Source of the DNA: Glaciecola sp034112105
GTDB taxonomy: Bacteria > Pseudomonadota > Gammaproteobacteria > Enterobacterales > Alteromonadaceae
Direction of reading: 5' to 3'
DNA length: 31,012 nucleotides
Assembly (NCBI GenBank): GCA_034112105.1
Contig: JAWUVZ010000117.1
Coordinates: 1 to 31,012, forward strand
The first letter of the stretch is position 1; the number at the start of each line of letters is the position of its first letter. This document shows positions 17,301 to 25,313 of this stretch, piece by piece. Under the pieces are notes generated by a model. The model saw only the letters and a program-made list of their open reading frames with translations, did not search any database and was not told the origin of the DNA. Made by a program: the position numbers and the translations under genes.

Positions 17301-17353
17301 CTCCCTTATTACTCTCAAAGTAAAATTATATTTGCCAGCTAACGACAGTCGTT
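17301..17353 (-). promoter_or_regulatory. candidate promoter and Shine-Dalgarno site for the 50-aa ORF
   Basis: On the minus strand TATAAT occupies 17325-17330 and AAGGGAG 17301-17307. A 13-bp dyad, AACGACAGTCGTT (17341-17353), lies just upstream of the -10 and could be an operator. The -35 is poor. Confidence 0.4.
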
Positions 17354-17403
17354 GTCATTTCCACTTATGTTTGTTTCTATTAGGATAATAGAGTGTATTT
17401 ACC

Positions 17404-17450
17404 ATCATTAAAATCGATAAAAAACAATCGTTTTAATCGTTTTTAATGAT
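17404..17450. repeat. inverted repeat with internal AATCG triplet
   Basis: Perfect 10-bp arms, ATCATTAAAA (17404-17413) and TTTTAATGAT (17441-17450), enclose 27 bp. AATCG occurs three times in direct orientation (17412, 17426, 17435). It lies 125 bp upstream of the DUF2007 gene. It could be an operator or a weak hairpin; the function is unknown. Confidence 0.4.
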
Positions 17451-17574
17451 TGGCGAATTGTAAAATTAGTTACCGACATTTTGTAATCTTTTTAACCTAC
17501 GATCTGTCCACCATGAAAAAGAGCGTTCATATAAGCAGATTTGAGAGCACAAACTATTTACAAAAGAGAATTTA

Positions 17575-17910
17575 ATGCAAATATTTTTTCGTCATCATGA
17601 CCGTTTTCACGTCTATCAAATCAAAAGTATTTTAGACGATGCAGGTGTCCCCTGTTTTGTAAAAAATGAGCTCGTGCAGGGCGCTATCGGAGAAATACCG
17701 CCCATGGATGCTGAACCTGAAATTTGGCTTCACGATGATGAATGGCAACCTAAAGCACAAAAAATACTAGATAGCTTTTATCAAGAGCAAGCCGATATAA
17801 GCCCTGATAACAAAAATGATTGGGCATGCATTACCTGCGGGCACATGAATGAATTTCAGTTTGCAATTTGTTGGCAGTGTCAAGAACCCAGAATGAACAA
17901 CGCTGATTAA
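17575..17910 (+). CDS. DUF2007 protein with C-terminal RanBP2-type zinc finger
   Basis: A 111-aa soluble protein. Residues 1-70 follow the DUF2007 pattern (a small signal-transducing-type domain): an aromatic/charged start, then IKSILDDAGVPCFVKNE, and WLHDDEW. Residues 83-105 form a four-cysteine zinc finger of RanBP2 type: WACITCGHMNEF, then CWQCQEP, with cysteine pairs CxxC and CxxC about 10 residues apart. Zinc fingers of this type are uncommon in bacteria but recur attached to DUF2007. Function unknown; protein or RNA contacts are possible. A weak AAGAGAA precedes the ATG. The cyclase gene downstream is on the same strand but separated, so co-regulation is unproven. Confidence 0.75.
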   Translation: MQIFFRHHDRFHVYQIKSILDDAGVPCFVKNELVQGAIGEIPPMDAEPEIWLHDDEWQPKAQKILDSFYQEQADISPDNKNDWACITCGHMNEFQFAICWQCQEPRMNNAD

Positions 17911-17984
17911 TGCTACCTAAGTGCTAAATATGCTGTTTTTTGAGTGTATTTATTTATACCTGGCACTTATATCATGTACCTTAA

Positions 17985-20174
17985 TTGCTAATTAAAAGCT
18001 TGTTGACTCGGGGGGGGACAGTATATATTTCATGTACGAAGCACGATGACTTAATAGGTAACACAGTAAAATTAGTTAATGAGCAATTTTCAATGGGTGC
18101 CGTGTTAGGAACCCTTGCCTTTATTGTTAATGGGTTTTTAGTGGCTAACATGGCTGGTGGTGTTCCAATTTACTTTGGAAGCATTTTTGTCCTGCTATGC
18201 TTACTGGCTCTCCCTTTTCGTGTCGCGTTTTTGGCTTTGTGCGCGAGTATGCTGCCGCTCTTAATTTATGACAGCTACATGCCTTTAGGTTGGTTACACT
18301 GTTTACAGTTTTTTGTTGTTGCGCTGTTACTTTACTGGGGGGTAAGATTTTTAACGGCAATTCTATTTTTTTGGTTACTTATTGGATTGCCTATAAGTAG
18401 TTTTATTGTTGTTACAAATTTATCTCTCAACTTTCAAGCTTCTGTTTTCATGGCATTATCTTTCGTGATAAGTGCATATGTATGCGCAATGCTCGCCTTA
18501 ATCGTTTATTGGCTTCTTCCGGTAAACAGTCGATTCAATCAGATTCAGGCCCTACCTAAATTTTCAGCTGTGGTCTTTGAATTTAACCTAGTTAGCGTAA
18601 TGTTACCTGTGTTTATGGTCGTGTTATTTTTTATCGATCGCTCAACGTATGATAGCGAGGTGTTAGTTAGCGTAGAGTTAAATAATGCGATAGAACAAGT
18701 CAATACAAGTTCTACGCGATTATTAGACAATAAAGTGCATGCACTGACATCAACTGCAACGTTGTTAATCAATGAAAAGAATACTCAAAATCATGCACAA
18801 ATACTCGATACTGTTGCAAACGCCAGTTCCAATATCGAGAGTATGGTGGTAAGTGATAAAGACGGAAACATACTGCTAGCTGCGCCTGCAGAATATGCTG
18901 CAAAGTTGCCGGCTTTGTCGGGCCTAAATATTTCATACCGTAACTATTTTCAGCAAACCAAGCAAAGTAGTAAACCTGTTATCTCTAAAGCAATTAAAGG
19001 AAAAGGCCTTGGTTCGTTAGATATCGTAGCAATTACGGCCCCTATAGTAATCGACGGTGACTTTGCCGGTATAGTTCAGGCTGCCATCAAGCTGGAGCTG
19101 CTTGTTGATCGAAGTGTTATTGATGTCATTCAAAGTGGTCAAATATCGTTTATTGTCACTGATGCTCTGGGTTCTATAGTTTACAGCTCTGCGCTATTGG
19201 GTTTGAATCAACTTGACTATTTTGGAAAAAATAATGGCTCAGTAGCTTATGGCTTTTCTCTTCCCCAAATAACAATTTCTGGACAAAACTATTTATATCG
19301 GGAATTTTCAACTGGAGCCGGGTGGAAAATATATGCACTGACAGAACCAAGCCAAATTTTCAAAGATACGAGTACATATTTCACATTCATGATTATCATT
19401 TTTTTGATAAGTATTATATTTATTGGCATTTTGTCAAAAGGGTTAGCGTCAAATATAGTGAGGCCACTGCGAAACTTAGAAGCATTCATTAAAGGGAAAA
19501 AGCGCCCAGAGAATCTTATTGCAGAGGCAAGAGTAAGCCAAGAGATGTTAAACGTTACAATGAATGTTATTAAGACTCAAAAACTTACGATGGACTTTCA
19601 GAGTGAACTTAAACAACAGGTAGAAGAGAAAACAAAAGAACTACAGGTTGTGAATGCAACACTTTTGAGGGTTTCAAGAACTGACGCATTAACTGGTTTA
19701 TTTAATCGCGGCGCTTTTGACTCACTCGTAAAAGATGCATATATGTACTGCAGAAGAAATAGACTAGCATGCACGCTGACTTTAATTGATATCGATTTCT
19801 TTAAGAGTGTTAATGATTCATATGGACATAATGCGGGTGATCAATGTCTTATTAATGTTGCTAATATTATCGCGGATATGTGTCGTCGCGACACTGACAT
19901 TGTAGCAAGATATGGGGGGGAGGAGTTTGTGTTGTTTTTCGCTAGCGATGAATCTGAAAAACATATCCAACATATAGAGCTAATTCGTGCCGCCATTGCA
20001 AAATATCAAACAACCTGGGACGATTTGCCTATTAAGCTAACCGTAAGTTGCGGTGCAGTGAGGGTTGAACATGACTTCTCGAAAGACTTGATTGGCCTTA
20101 TTTCTCTAGCCGATGAACAACTTTATTTAGGTAAACACAGAGGAAAAAATCAAGTAAACGCGACCATTATCTAA
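17985..20174 (+). CDS. membrane diguanylate cyclase (multi-pass N-terminus, Cache-like sensor, GGDEF)
   Basis: A protein of up to 729 aa that should make cyclic di-GMP. About six hydrophobic segments lie within residues 38-220, followed by a periplasmic Cache-like region (about 230-460, with VSDKDGNILLAAP and YRNYF), a further helix near 467-490, a coiled-coil stretch, and a C-terminal GGDEF domain. The catalytic motif is GGEEF at 644-648, and an RxxD inhibitory site, RDTD at 635-638, is intact, so the enzyme should be active and product-inhibited. The start is uncertain: the frame opens with TTG 17985 and its first ATG is 18093 (693 aa); neither has a strong ribosome site. A G8 run (18010-18017) lies between them. 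It probably links an external signal to biofilm or pilus behaviour. Confidence 0.88.
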   Translation: MLIKSLLTRGGTVYISCTKHDDLIGNTVKLVNEQFSMGAVLGTLAFIVNGFLVANMAGGVPIYFGSIFVLLCLLALPFRVAFLALCASMLPLLIYDSYMPLGWLHCLQFFVVALLLYWGVRFLTAILFFWLLIGLPISSFIVVTNLSLNFQASVFMALSFVISAYVCAMLALIVYWLLPVNSRFNQIQALPKFSAVVFEFNLVSVMLPVFMVVLFFIDRSTYDSEVLVSVELNNAIEQVNTSSTRLLDNKVHALTSTATLLINEKNTQNHAQILDTVANASSNIESMVVSDKDGNILLAAPAEYAAKLPALSGLNISYRNYFQQTKQSSKPVISKAIKGKGLGSLDIVAITAPIVIDGDFAGIVQAAIKLELLVDRSVIDVIQSGQISFIVTDALGSIVYSSALLGLNQLDYFGKNNGSVAYGFSLPQITISGQNYLYREFSTGAGWKIYALTEPSQIFKDTSTYFTFMIIIFLISIIFIGILSKGLASNIVRPLRNLEAFIKGKKRPENLIAEARVSQEMLNVTMNVIKTQKLTMDFQSELKQQVEEKTKELQVVNATLLRVSRTDALTGLFNRGAFDSLVKDAYMYCRRNRLACTLTLIDIDFFKSVNDSYGHNAGDQCLINVANIIADMCRRDTDIVARYGGEEFVLFFASDESEKHIQHIELIRAAIAKYQTTWDDLPIKLTVSCGAVRVEHDFSKDLIGLISLADEQLYLGKHRGKNQVNATII

Positions 20175-20251
20175 AATAGAACTCTAGAAAATGCGACTAG
20201 GATGAAATATCCATTAGGTCAGGCGACTGTCTTTTCTTATCGGTATCTGAG

Positions 20252-20671
20252 TTAATATTGTTCCAAGACCCAGCTTTCGTAAATTAAACAAGCTGAAACG
20301 CTATCTACTTTTTCCTTTGTTAGCTTTTTAAATCCACCTAACTCGAATAAACGCGCTTTTGCATCTACAGTGCTCAAGCGTTCATCAAATGTATGAACCA
20401 CCAAACCAAACCTGCCATGTAATCGGCTAGCAAATTTTCTTGCGCGTTGTGTCAGCTCTTGTTCCGTGCCATCCATATTCAACGGTAAACCTACAAGCAG
20501 ATTCTGAGGTTGCCATTCGGCAAAAATATCAGCAATGGTTTGCCAATTAGGTATGCCGTCATTTGCTTTTATTGCTGATAAAGGTGATGCGGTTCCTGTG
20601 ATCATTTGGCCAACGGCAACGCCAATGCTCTTGGTGCCATAGTCGAAGGCAATGGTGGTACTATTTTTCAT
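20252..20671 (-). CDS. ruvX: Holliday junction resolvase-like protein RuvX (YqgF)
   Basis: A 139-aa RNase H-fold protein (E. coli YqgF 138). The first strand has FDYGTKSIGVAVG with the catalytic-type aspartate at residue 10. LLVGLPLNMDGTEQE and FDERLSTVDA are the other conserved blocks. The family is implicated in pre-16S rRNA 5' end processing and in resolving DNA junctions. Its ATG directly follows the TAA of yqgE (TAAATG), indicating translational coupling. It is convergent with the cyclase gene. Confidence 0.95.
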   Translation of the reverse strand: MKNSTTIAFDYGTKSIGVAVGQMITGTASPLSAIKANDGIPNWQTIADIFAEWQPQNLLVGLPLNMDGTEQELTQRARKFASRLHGRFGLVVHTFDERLSTVDAKARLFELGGFKKLTKEKVDSVSACLIYESWVLEQY

Positions 20672-21250
20672 TTAAGCATGACCAACTTCTTGGGTCAGTT
20701 GCCAAACATCAACACCTAGCCTGGTAACCGCCGCTTGCCACTTTGAATGGACGGGGGTATTGAATAGTAGTTCATGATCGGCCTCAACAGTAAGCCATGT
20801 ATTCTCTTGGAGTTCTTGTTCGAGTTGTCCTGCTTCCCAACCAGCATGGCCAAGTGCGATAAGTGATTTTTCAGGACCTAAATTGTTGCCGATAACGCTT
20901 AAAATATCTTTGGAAGTGGTTACCATAATCTCCGGTGTGACGGCGACACTAGAACTCCAACCTTCTTGGGATCCATGCAATATAAAACCTCTATCTTGAT
21001 GCACTGGTCCTCCACAAAACACAATTTTTTCGCTTTTGTTATCTTCAACAACGGCATTCTCATCGGTTTGGGAAATGAGTTCTCGAAATGTCATTGATGA
21101 GGGAAGGTTGATAACAATACCCATAGCCCCTTCTTTGTTGTGCTCGCAAATATAAATAACAGTTCGTTCAAAAAAGCCATCTTCTAAGGAAGGCATAGCT
21201 ATCAAAAGATGATTCTTTAGACTATTTTCTAACAGATTTAAGCTTTTCAT
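20672..21250 (-). CDS. yqgE: YqgE/AlgH family protein
   Basis: A 192-aa protein (E. coli 187). Family blocks: HLLIAMPSLEDGFFERTVIYICEH near the N-terminus, EGAMGIVIN, GGPVHQDRGFILH, and the C-terminal GHAGWEAGQLEQE. AlgH affects alginate and virulence traits in Pseudomonas, but the molecular role is unresolved. Its close coupling to ruvX is very conserved. The start at ATG 21250 is 17 bp after gshB with only a weak ribosome site; an internal ATG is possible, but residues before HLLIAMP are common in the family. Confidence 0.93.
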   Translation of the reverse strand: MKSLNLLENSLKNHLLIAMPSLEDGFFERTVIYICEHNKEGAMGIVINLPSSMTFRELISQTDENAVVEDNKSEKIVFCGGPVHQDRGFILHGSQEGWSSSVAVTPEIMVTTSKDILSVIGNNLGPEKSLIALGHAGWEAGQLEQELQENTWLTVEADHELLFNTPVHSKWQAAVTRLGVDVWQLTQEVGHA

Positions 21251-21267
21251 GTATCTTTATTATTTCC

Positions 21268-22215
21268 TTATTGAAGTCTCTTCTCGATAGCATTAAACAA
21301 GATGCCGCAAATGTTAATGTCATATTCGCCCTCTATTTCCTTCACACAAGTGGGGCTGGTAATGTTAATTTCAGTCACTTTATTGCCAATGACATCAAGT
21401 CCGACAAATAGTAACCCTTGTGCAGACAAGTTTTTTGCTATTTTGTTAGCAATCGCAAAGTCTGATTCTGATAAAGGCTGAGGTCGTCCTGTTCCCCCAG
21501 CAGCTAAGTTACCGCGTGTTTCATTTTTAGCTGGGAGTCTTGCTAATGCATAGGGAATAACTTCACCATCGACAATCAAAATTCGCTTATCACCATCCTT
21601 TATTTCAGGTAAATACTCTTGAAACATAGCGTATCGGGTGCCCAACTCAGTCAGCGTTTCAATAATAACACCTAAGTTATTACCATCTTCTTTCACTCTA
21701 AAAATCGATGCACCACCCATGCCATCAAGCGGTTTACAAATGATATCCCTATGCTTAGCGTGAAACGCTCGTATCAATTTATTATTGCTGGTAACCAAGG
21801 TGTCAGGTATCAGATCTGGAAACAAGGATGTGAATAGTTTTTCATTAAAGTCTCGTAGCGCCGAGGCTTTATTGACCACTAAGCAGCCAAGATTTTCTGC
21901 AAGTTCAAAAATTTGTGTTGCATACAAAAATTCACTATCAAAGGGAGGATCCTTGCGCATTAACAAGGTATCTAAGTCGCCTAAACAAATATCTTGTTCT
22001 GACTCAAAAGTATACCACTGTGCAGCATCGTTCTGAACACGAAGTGATTTAGTGATGGCACGGGGTTCACCATTTAAAATATAAAGGTCGCCCATTTCCA
22101 TATAGTACAAATCGTATCCACGCTTTTGAGCTTCAGTCAGCATAGCAAAACTCGTGTCTTTTTTGATATTAATGGCAGAAATGGGGTCCATCACAATGCC
22201 AAGTTTAATTGTCAT
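21268..22215 (-). CDS. gshB: glutathione synthetase
   Basis: A 315-aa ATP-grasp enzyme (E. coli 316) joining gamma-glutamylcysteine and glycine, the second step of glutathione synthesis. The N-terminus has KLGIVMDPI. The central part has ICKPLDGMGGASIFR (ATP-binding loop) and FQEYLPEIKDGDKRILIVDG. The C-terminal EINITSPT provides metal-binding residues. It lies in rsmE-gshB-yqgE-ruvX order on the minus strand, a conserved gammaproteobacterial cluster. The ribosome site is weak. Confidence 0.96.
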   Translation of the reverse strand: MTIKLGIVMDPISAINIKKDTSFAMLTEAQKRGYDLYYMEMGDLYILNGEPRAITKSLRVQNDAAQWYTFESEQDICLGDLDTLLMRKDPPFDSEFLYATQIFELAENLGCLVVNKASALRDFNEKLFTSLFPDLIPDTLVTSNNKLIRAFHAKHRDIICKPLDGMGGASIFRVKEDGNNLGVIIETLTELGTRYAMFQEYLPEIKDGDKRILIVDGEVIPYALARLPAKNETRGNLAAGGTGRPQPLSESDFAIANKIAKNLSAQGLLFVGLDVIGNKVTEINITSPTCVKEIEGEYDINICGILFNAIEKRLQ

Positions 22216-22274
22216 AAGCTTATTCGTCTCTTGTATGTTGTTTTCATATTGTTACTGTGTCGCTGAATTTCAAG

Positions 22275-23003
22275 CTAAAGGTCACCAAATAGTGCCTGCA
22301 TTATGGCAATACTAGCCAAAGCGGCAGTTTCTGTACGCAAAATGCGAGGACCTAAATTAACGGATGTAAAGCCCGTTTGTTCACAAGTGTAGACCTCTTG
22401 TTCGGAGAGCCCTCCCTCAGGGCCTATTAATAGTCTAAAACCGTGCACAGGTCGCGTTAAGCTCGACATATACTTTGTACTGCTTGGCGTTAGCATGACT
22501 TTTTGTTGTTCTGTAGATTGTCCTAACCATTTGTTCAATGCGATTGGTTGATTCAGCGTGGGCAAAATATTCCGGCCCGATTGCTCGCAGGCAGAAACGA
22601 TAATTTTTTGCCATTGTTCATACTTCTTTTGCCATCTATCTGCCGACAGCTTGACAGCACAGCGTTCGGTGATCACTGGCGTTATTTCGGTCACACCAAG
22701 CTCTACAGACTTTTGTAATGCAAAATCCATTCTGTCTCCCTTTGATACACCCTGAGCTAAATGAATATGTAGTGGAGATTCGCTGCGCATTGAAAGCTGC
22801 GAATTAATAATAGCGATGACTTGTTTCTTGGTAATGCTCAGCACTTCTGCAGTGTACTCATTGCCATCGCCATTAAAAAGTATAATAGGGTCAGCTTGCT
22901 TTAAGCGTAGTACATTATTGATGTAGTGGCTAAGTTGTGTATCGAGCTCAATTTCGTCATCAACTCGCAAAGGCAAAGGGGTGTAAAAACGGGAAATTCG
23001 CAT
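22275..23003 (-). CDS. rsmE: 16S rRNA (uracil1498-N3)-methyltransferase
   Basis: A 242-aa SPOUT-class enzyme (E. coli 243) methylating U1498 of 16S rRNA using SAM. An N-terminal PUA-like domain (MRISRFYTPLPL) is followed by SPLHIHLAQGVSKGDRMDFALQ, then KSVELGVTEITPVI and ERCAVKL. The C-terminal trefoil knot has LLIGPEGGLSEQE and NLGPRILRTETAALA. The frame opens at GTG 23045, but the ATG at 23003 gives the conserved N-terminus; no strong ribosome site precedes it. Confidence 0.95.
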   Translation of the reverse strand: MRISRFYTPLPLRVDDEIELDTQLSHYINNVLRLKQADPIILFNGDGNEYTAEVLSITKKQVIAIINSQLSMRSESPLHIHLAQGVSKGDRMDFALQKSVELGVTEITPVITERCAVKLSADRWQKKYEQWQKIIVSACEQSGRNILPTLNQPIALNKWLGQSTEQQKVMLTPSSTKYMSSLTRPVHGFRLLIGPEGGLSEQEVYTCEQTGFTSVNLGPRILRTETAALASIAIMQALFGDL

Positions 23004-23095
23004 AATATTTACAATAACAAAGAAATAATCACGCGATCCTATCACACCATCTTTATTCGCGATGTTTTTATCAGCTATTTTAGAACAGTAATGCG

Positions 23096-23293
23096 TTACT
23101 TGTTTGACTGCGCTGGGGCTAATTCTATCGTGTTTGGCATTGGTGCGGGAAGGTTTGGTGATTCTGCTTGGTATTTGCAGCCGTCAAGCTTGCTACGCGC
23201 ATTCGGGCTGTTTTTACCTTTCGATTCGCTGAGCGCGAACGCAAGTAGACCAATAATGATGAGTGTAATTACTACAAAAAAATATATTTCCAT
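23096..23293 (-). CDS. small single-helix membrane protein, unknown
   Basis: A 65-aa ORF with an excellent start: AGGAG 6 nt before ATG 23293. Residues 2-21 (MEIYFFVVITLIIIGLLAF) form one membrane helix at the very N-terminus. The rest is polar, basic at first (KGKNSPNARSK) and rich in Pro, Asn and Ser at the end, with one cysteine. Most likely it is an inner-membrane protein with a short cytoplasmic tail. I do not recognise a family. It precedes rsmE on the same strand by about 90 bp and may share its transcript. Confidence 0.6.
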   Translation of the reverse strand: MEIYFFVVITLIIIGLLAFALSESKGKNSPNARSKLDGCKYQAESPNLPAPMPNTIELAPAQSNK

Positions 23294-23795
23294 TATGTGC
23301 TCCTAGCTTTGTTCTCTAATTACCGCACTAATCTGTTAGATGATTAATGTGACTACATCCTTGTGTTTACTGTTTTTTTTGATCAAACGGGTATTGCTGG
23401 CTATTAACTATGCTGTGTTGTTAAGTAGTGCAATATTTAATAATGCAATCGCGATAATAATCTACAATTTTTACTATTCGTTAGCTCTAAATAACAATCG
23501 CTGTATATTATCTATTTATATACCTTTCTACCGCCTGAAGTTTATCGTGAAAGCCGAAAAAATCAACTGTTAATGTCGAATTATCATTAATCTTCATCGT
23601 ATTGTAATAAATAAAATTTAATTATTAACATGCATTGAACCATCATAAATACACTTGAATTTTAGACGCTATACTTGATTATAATCAAGTATAGCGTCTT
23701 TATTTTAAACTAGATTAGTGCTACTTTCACCTATAGTTTGTTATGAATTATTGCAAACAAAACTAAAAATTAAAAACCCACACAGGATTTGGACC
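23294..23795. other. AT-rich intergenic region before the MscS gene
   Basis: About 500 bp with no convincing gene. A 77-codon open frame at 23340-23573 has no ribosome site and a composition driven by AT richness. The main structure is the palindrome at 23664-23699; the mscS ribosome site is at 23784-23787. Confidence 0.5.
23664..23699. repeat. perfect 36-bp palindrome
   Basis: AGACGCTATACTTGAT (23664-23679), TATA, then its exact complement to 23699. In RNA this is a 16-bp stem with a 4-nt loop, followed on the plus strand by TTTATTTTA, so it could act as a terminator. As DNA it is fully two-fold symmetric, as an operator would be. It lies about 97 bp upstream of the mscS-family start. Confidence 0.75.
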
Positions 23796-24620
23796 ATGTT
23801 TGATTTTACTCAAGAAGATATGACGAAGTACCTCGATGATTACATACTTCCATTCGCAATAAACTTTGCCATGGCGCTTGTTATATACGTCATCGGTAAG
23901 TTTGTTGTTAAAATTTTGGTTTCTGCTTTTGGTAAATTGTTGGTGAAATCGAAATATGATGAAATGTTGATCAATTTCCTTAAATCAATAGTCAATGCAG
24001 TATTAATGTTGTTTGTCATAATCGCTGCGCTTAATGAGTTAGGCATCAATACAACATCATTAGCCGCGATTCTAGCAGCTGCTGGTTTAGCGATTGGTCT
24101 ATCATTACAAAGTTCATTACAGAACTTCGCTGCGGGTGTTATGTTATTGGTCTTCAGGCCCTTTAAAAAAGGTGATTTTGTGGATGCTGGTGGTGTTGCC
24201 GGTTCAGTAAAAAGTATTGGCGTATTCTCTACAATAATGAATACACCTGACAATAAAGAAATTATTATTCCAAACGGCAATATTTATGGTGGTAACATTA
24301 TAAACTTCTCTGCAAAAGACACTCGTCGAGTAGACATGACGTTTGGCATTGGTTACGGCGACGATTTATTATTAGCCAAAAAGCTATTGGAAGAAATGGT
24401 TGCCGCAGATGAACGTATTCTTGCTGAACCTGCACCTCAAGTTGCTGTTTCTGAACTTGGCGATAGCAGTGTTAATTTCGTCGTGCGTCCCTGGGTTAAC
24501 TCTGCGGATTACTGGGGGGTCATGTTTGACTTCACCGAAGCGGTTAAATTGCGCTTTGATTCTGAAGGTATCTCGATTCCATTTCCACAAATGGATGTGC
24601 ATGTACACAAACAAAACTAA
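23796..24620 (+). CDS. mscS: small-conductance mechanosensitive channel, MscS family
   Basis: A 274-aa channel (E. coli MscS 286) that opens under membrane tension and releases solutes during hypo-osmotic shock. Three N-terminal helices are visible; the pore helix TM3 has AAAGLAIGLSLQSSLQNFAAG with the Gly/Ala packing pattern. FRPFKKGDFV, GSVKSIGVFST and IPNGNIYGGNIINFS start the cytoplasmic beta domain, and ISIPFPQMDVH closes the C-terminal barrel. The frame opens at 23718, but the ATG at 23796 has an AGGA (23784-23787) 8 nt upstream and gives the family N-terminus. It is a single-gene unit ended by the terminator at 24666-24697. Confidence 0.94.
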   Translation: MFDFTQEDMTKYLDDYILPFAINFAMALVIYVIGKFVVKILVSAFGKLLVKSKYDEMLINFLKSIVNAVLMLFVIIAALNELGINTTSLAAILAAAGLAIGLSLQSSLQNFAAGVMLLVFRPFKKGDFVDAGGVAGSVKSIGVFSTIMNTPDNKEIIIPNGNIYGGNIINFSAKDTRRVDMTFGIGYGDDLLLAKKLLEEMVAADERILAEPAPQVAVSELGDSSVNFVVRPWVNSADYWGVMFDFTEAVKLRFDSEGISIPFPQMDVHVHKQN

Positions 24621-24665
24621 CTTTAGGTAAGTGTTAAAAAAAAGCCTATTTGAGTGCGTCAGATG

Positions 24666-24697
24666 AACCCCGAAAAAACATAATTTTCGGGGTTTTT
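24666..24697 (+). terminator. intrinsic terminator after mscS
   Basis: An 11-bp perfect stem, AACCCCGAAAA (24666-24676) with TTTTCGGGGTT (24684-24694), a 7-nt loop and a T-run to 24697. Confidence 0.88.
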
Positions 24698-25013
24698 GTT
24701 ACAGTCGACTTATTACCCATGCCCATTAAATGTATACTTTCTAGCTATAGATATTTTAATATGAATATACCATATTGCGTTTTAAGTTTAGCGAATTACC
24801 TATCCTTAACATATCGCTAATTAGTGACTAAATTGTTTGGCGCCTTAAATTAGCGCGCTTTAATGATAACCCCTACTTTTTAAAAAGTCAGGGGGTTGGT
24901 CATGACAGGGGTTAATGCCTGTGTGTGGAGCAGCAGAAGTCGTCCCAACACGCGTTTTTGTGTGTCATATCACACACTGATTAGGAGGCGAGCCCGTAAC
25001 TGTATTGGCAAAA
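24698..25013. other. gene-poor stretch with hairpin and CRP-like site
   Basis: No convincing gene. AACCCC (24868-24873) can pair with GGGGTT (24892-24897) around the inner palindrome ACTTTTTAAAAAGT. A dyad at 24959-24974, TGTGT-N6-TCACA, is one base from the CRP core TGTGA-N6-TCACA. No gene lies in position to use it clearly. Confidence 0.4.
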
Positions 25014-25313
25014 TCACCAGCCCGGACATTGGGTTGCTAATAGATAGGTAAAGTAGTTAAGAGTCAATGCAAAAAGAGCCATATAAGTGGCATGAACACC
25101 TCTTTTTATGGTTCGATTGACTATAGCGAGTATGAAAAAAATAAAAGAACTAAGTGCCACAAATGCGACTGTGACCATGCATATTACAATAGAATATATA
25201 TTGCAGATATATTGATCTAATAATAAAGTTACTACAACAGTAATGGTGTAGACGAAAAATCCAACCGCCATTACAATGATGTGAAAATTATTTTTTTGCA
25301 TTAAGATAGGCAA
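25014..25313 (-). CDS. hypothetical small membrane protein
   Basis: A 99-aa ORF starting at TTG 25313, with AGGA about 10 nt upstream; an ATG at 25301 is an alternative. Three hydrophobic segments are visible at about 11-33, 36-61 and 74-93, with a basic loop RTIKRG between the second and third. The C-terminus ends TQCPGW. This pattern looks like a genuine membrane protein, but I recognise no family. It stands alone in a gene-poor area, and its composition matches the surrounding AT-rich DNA. It could also be a remnant of a larger protein. Confidence 0.45.
   Translation of the reverse strand: MPILMQKNNFHIIVMAVGFFVYTITVVVTLLLDQYICNIYSIVICMVTVAFVALSSFIFFILAIVNRTIKRGVHATYMALFALTLNYFTYLLATQCPGW

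Noticed and set aside
23340..23573. 77-codon open frame upstream of mscS
   Set aside because: No ribosome site, AT-driven composition, and it stops before the palindrome; probably chance.
24902..25051. 49-codon plus-strand frame starting MTGVNACVW
   Set aside because: No ribosome site and it overlaps the 3' end of the minus-strand membrane ORF; not supported.
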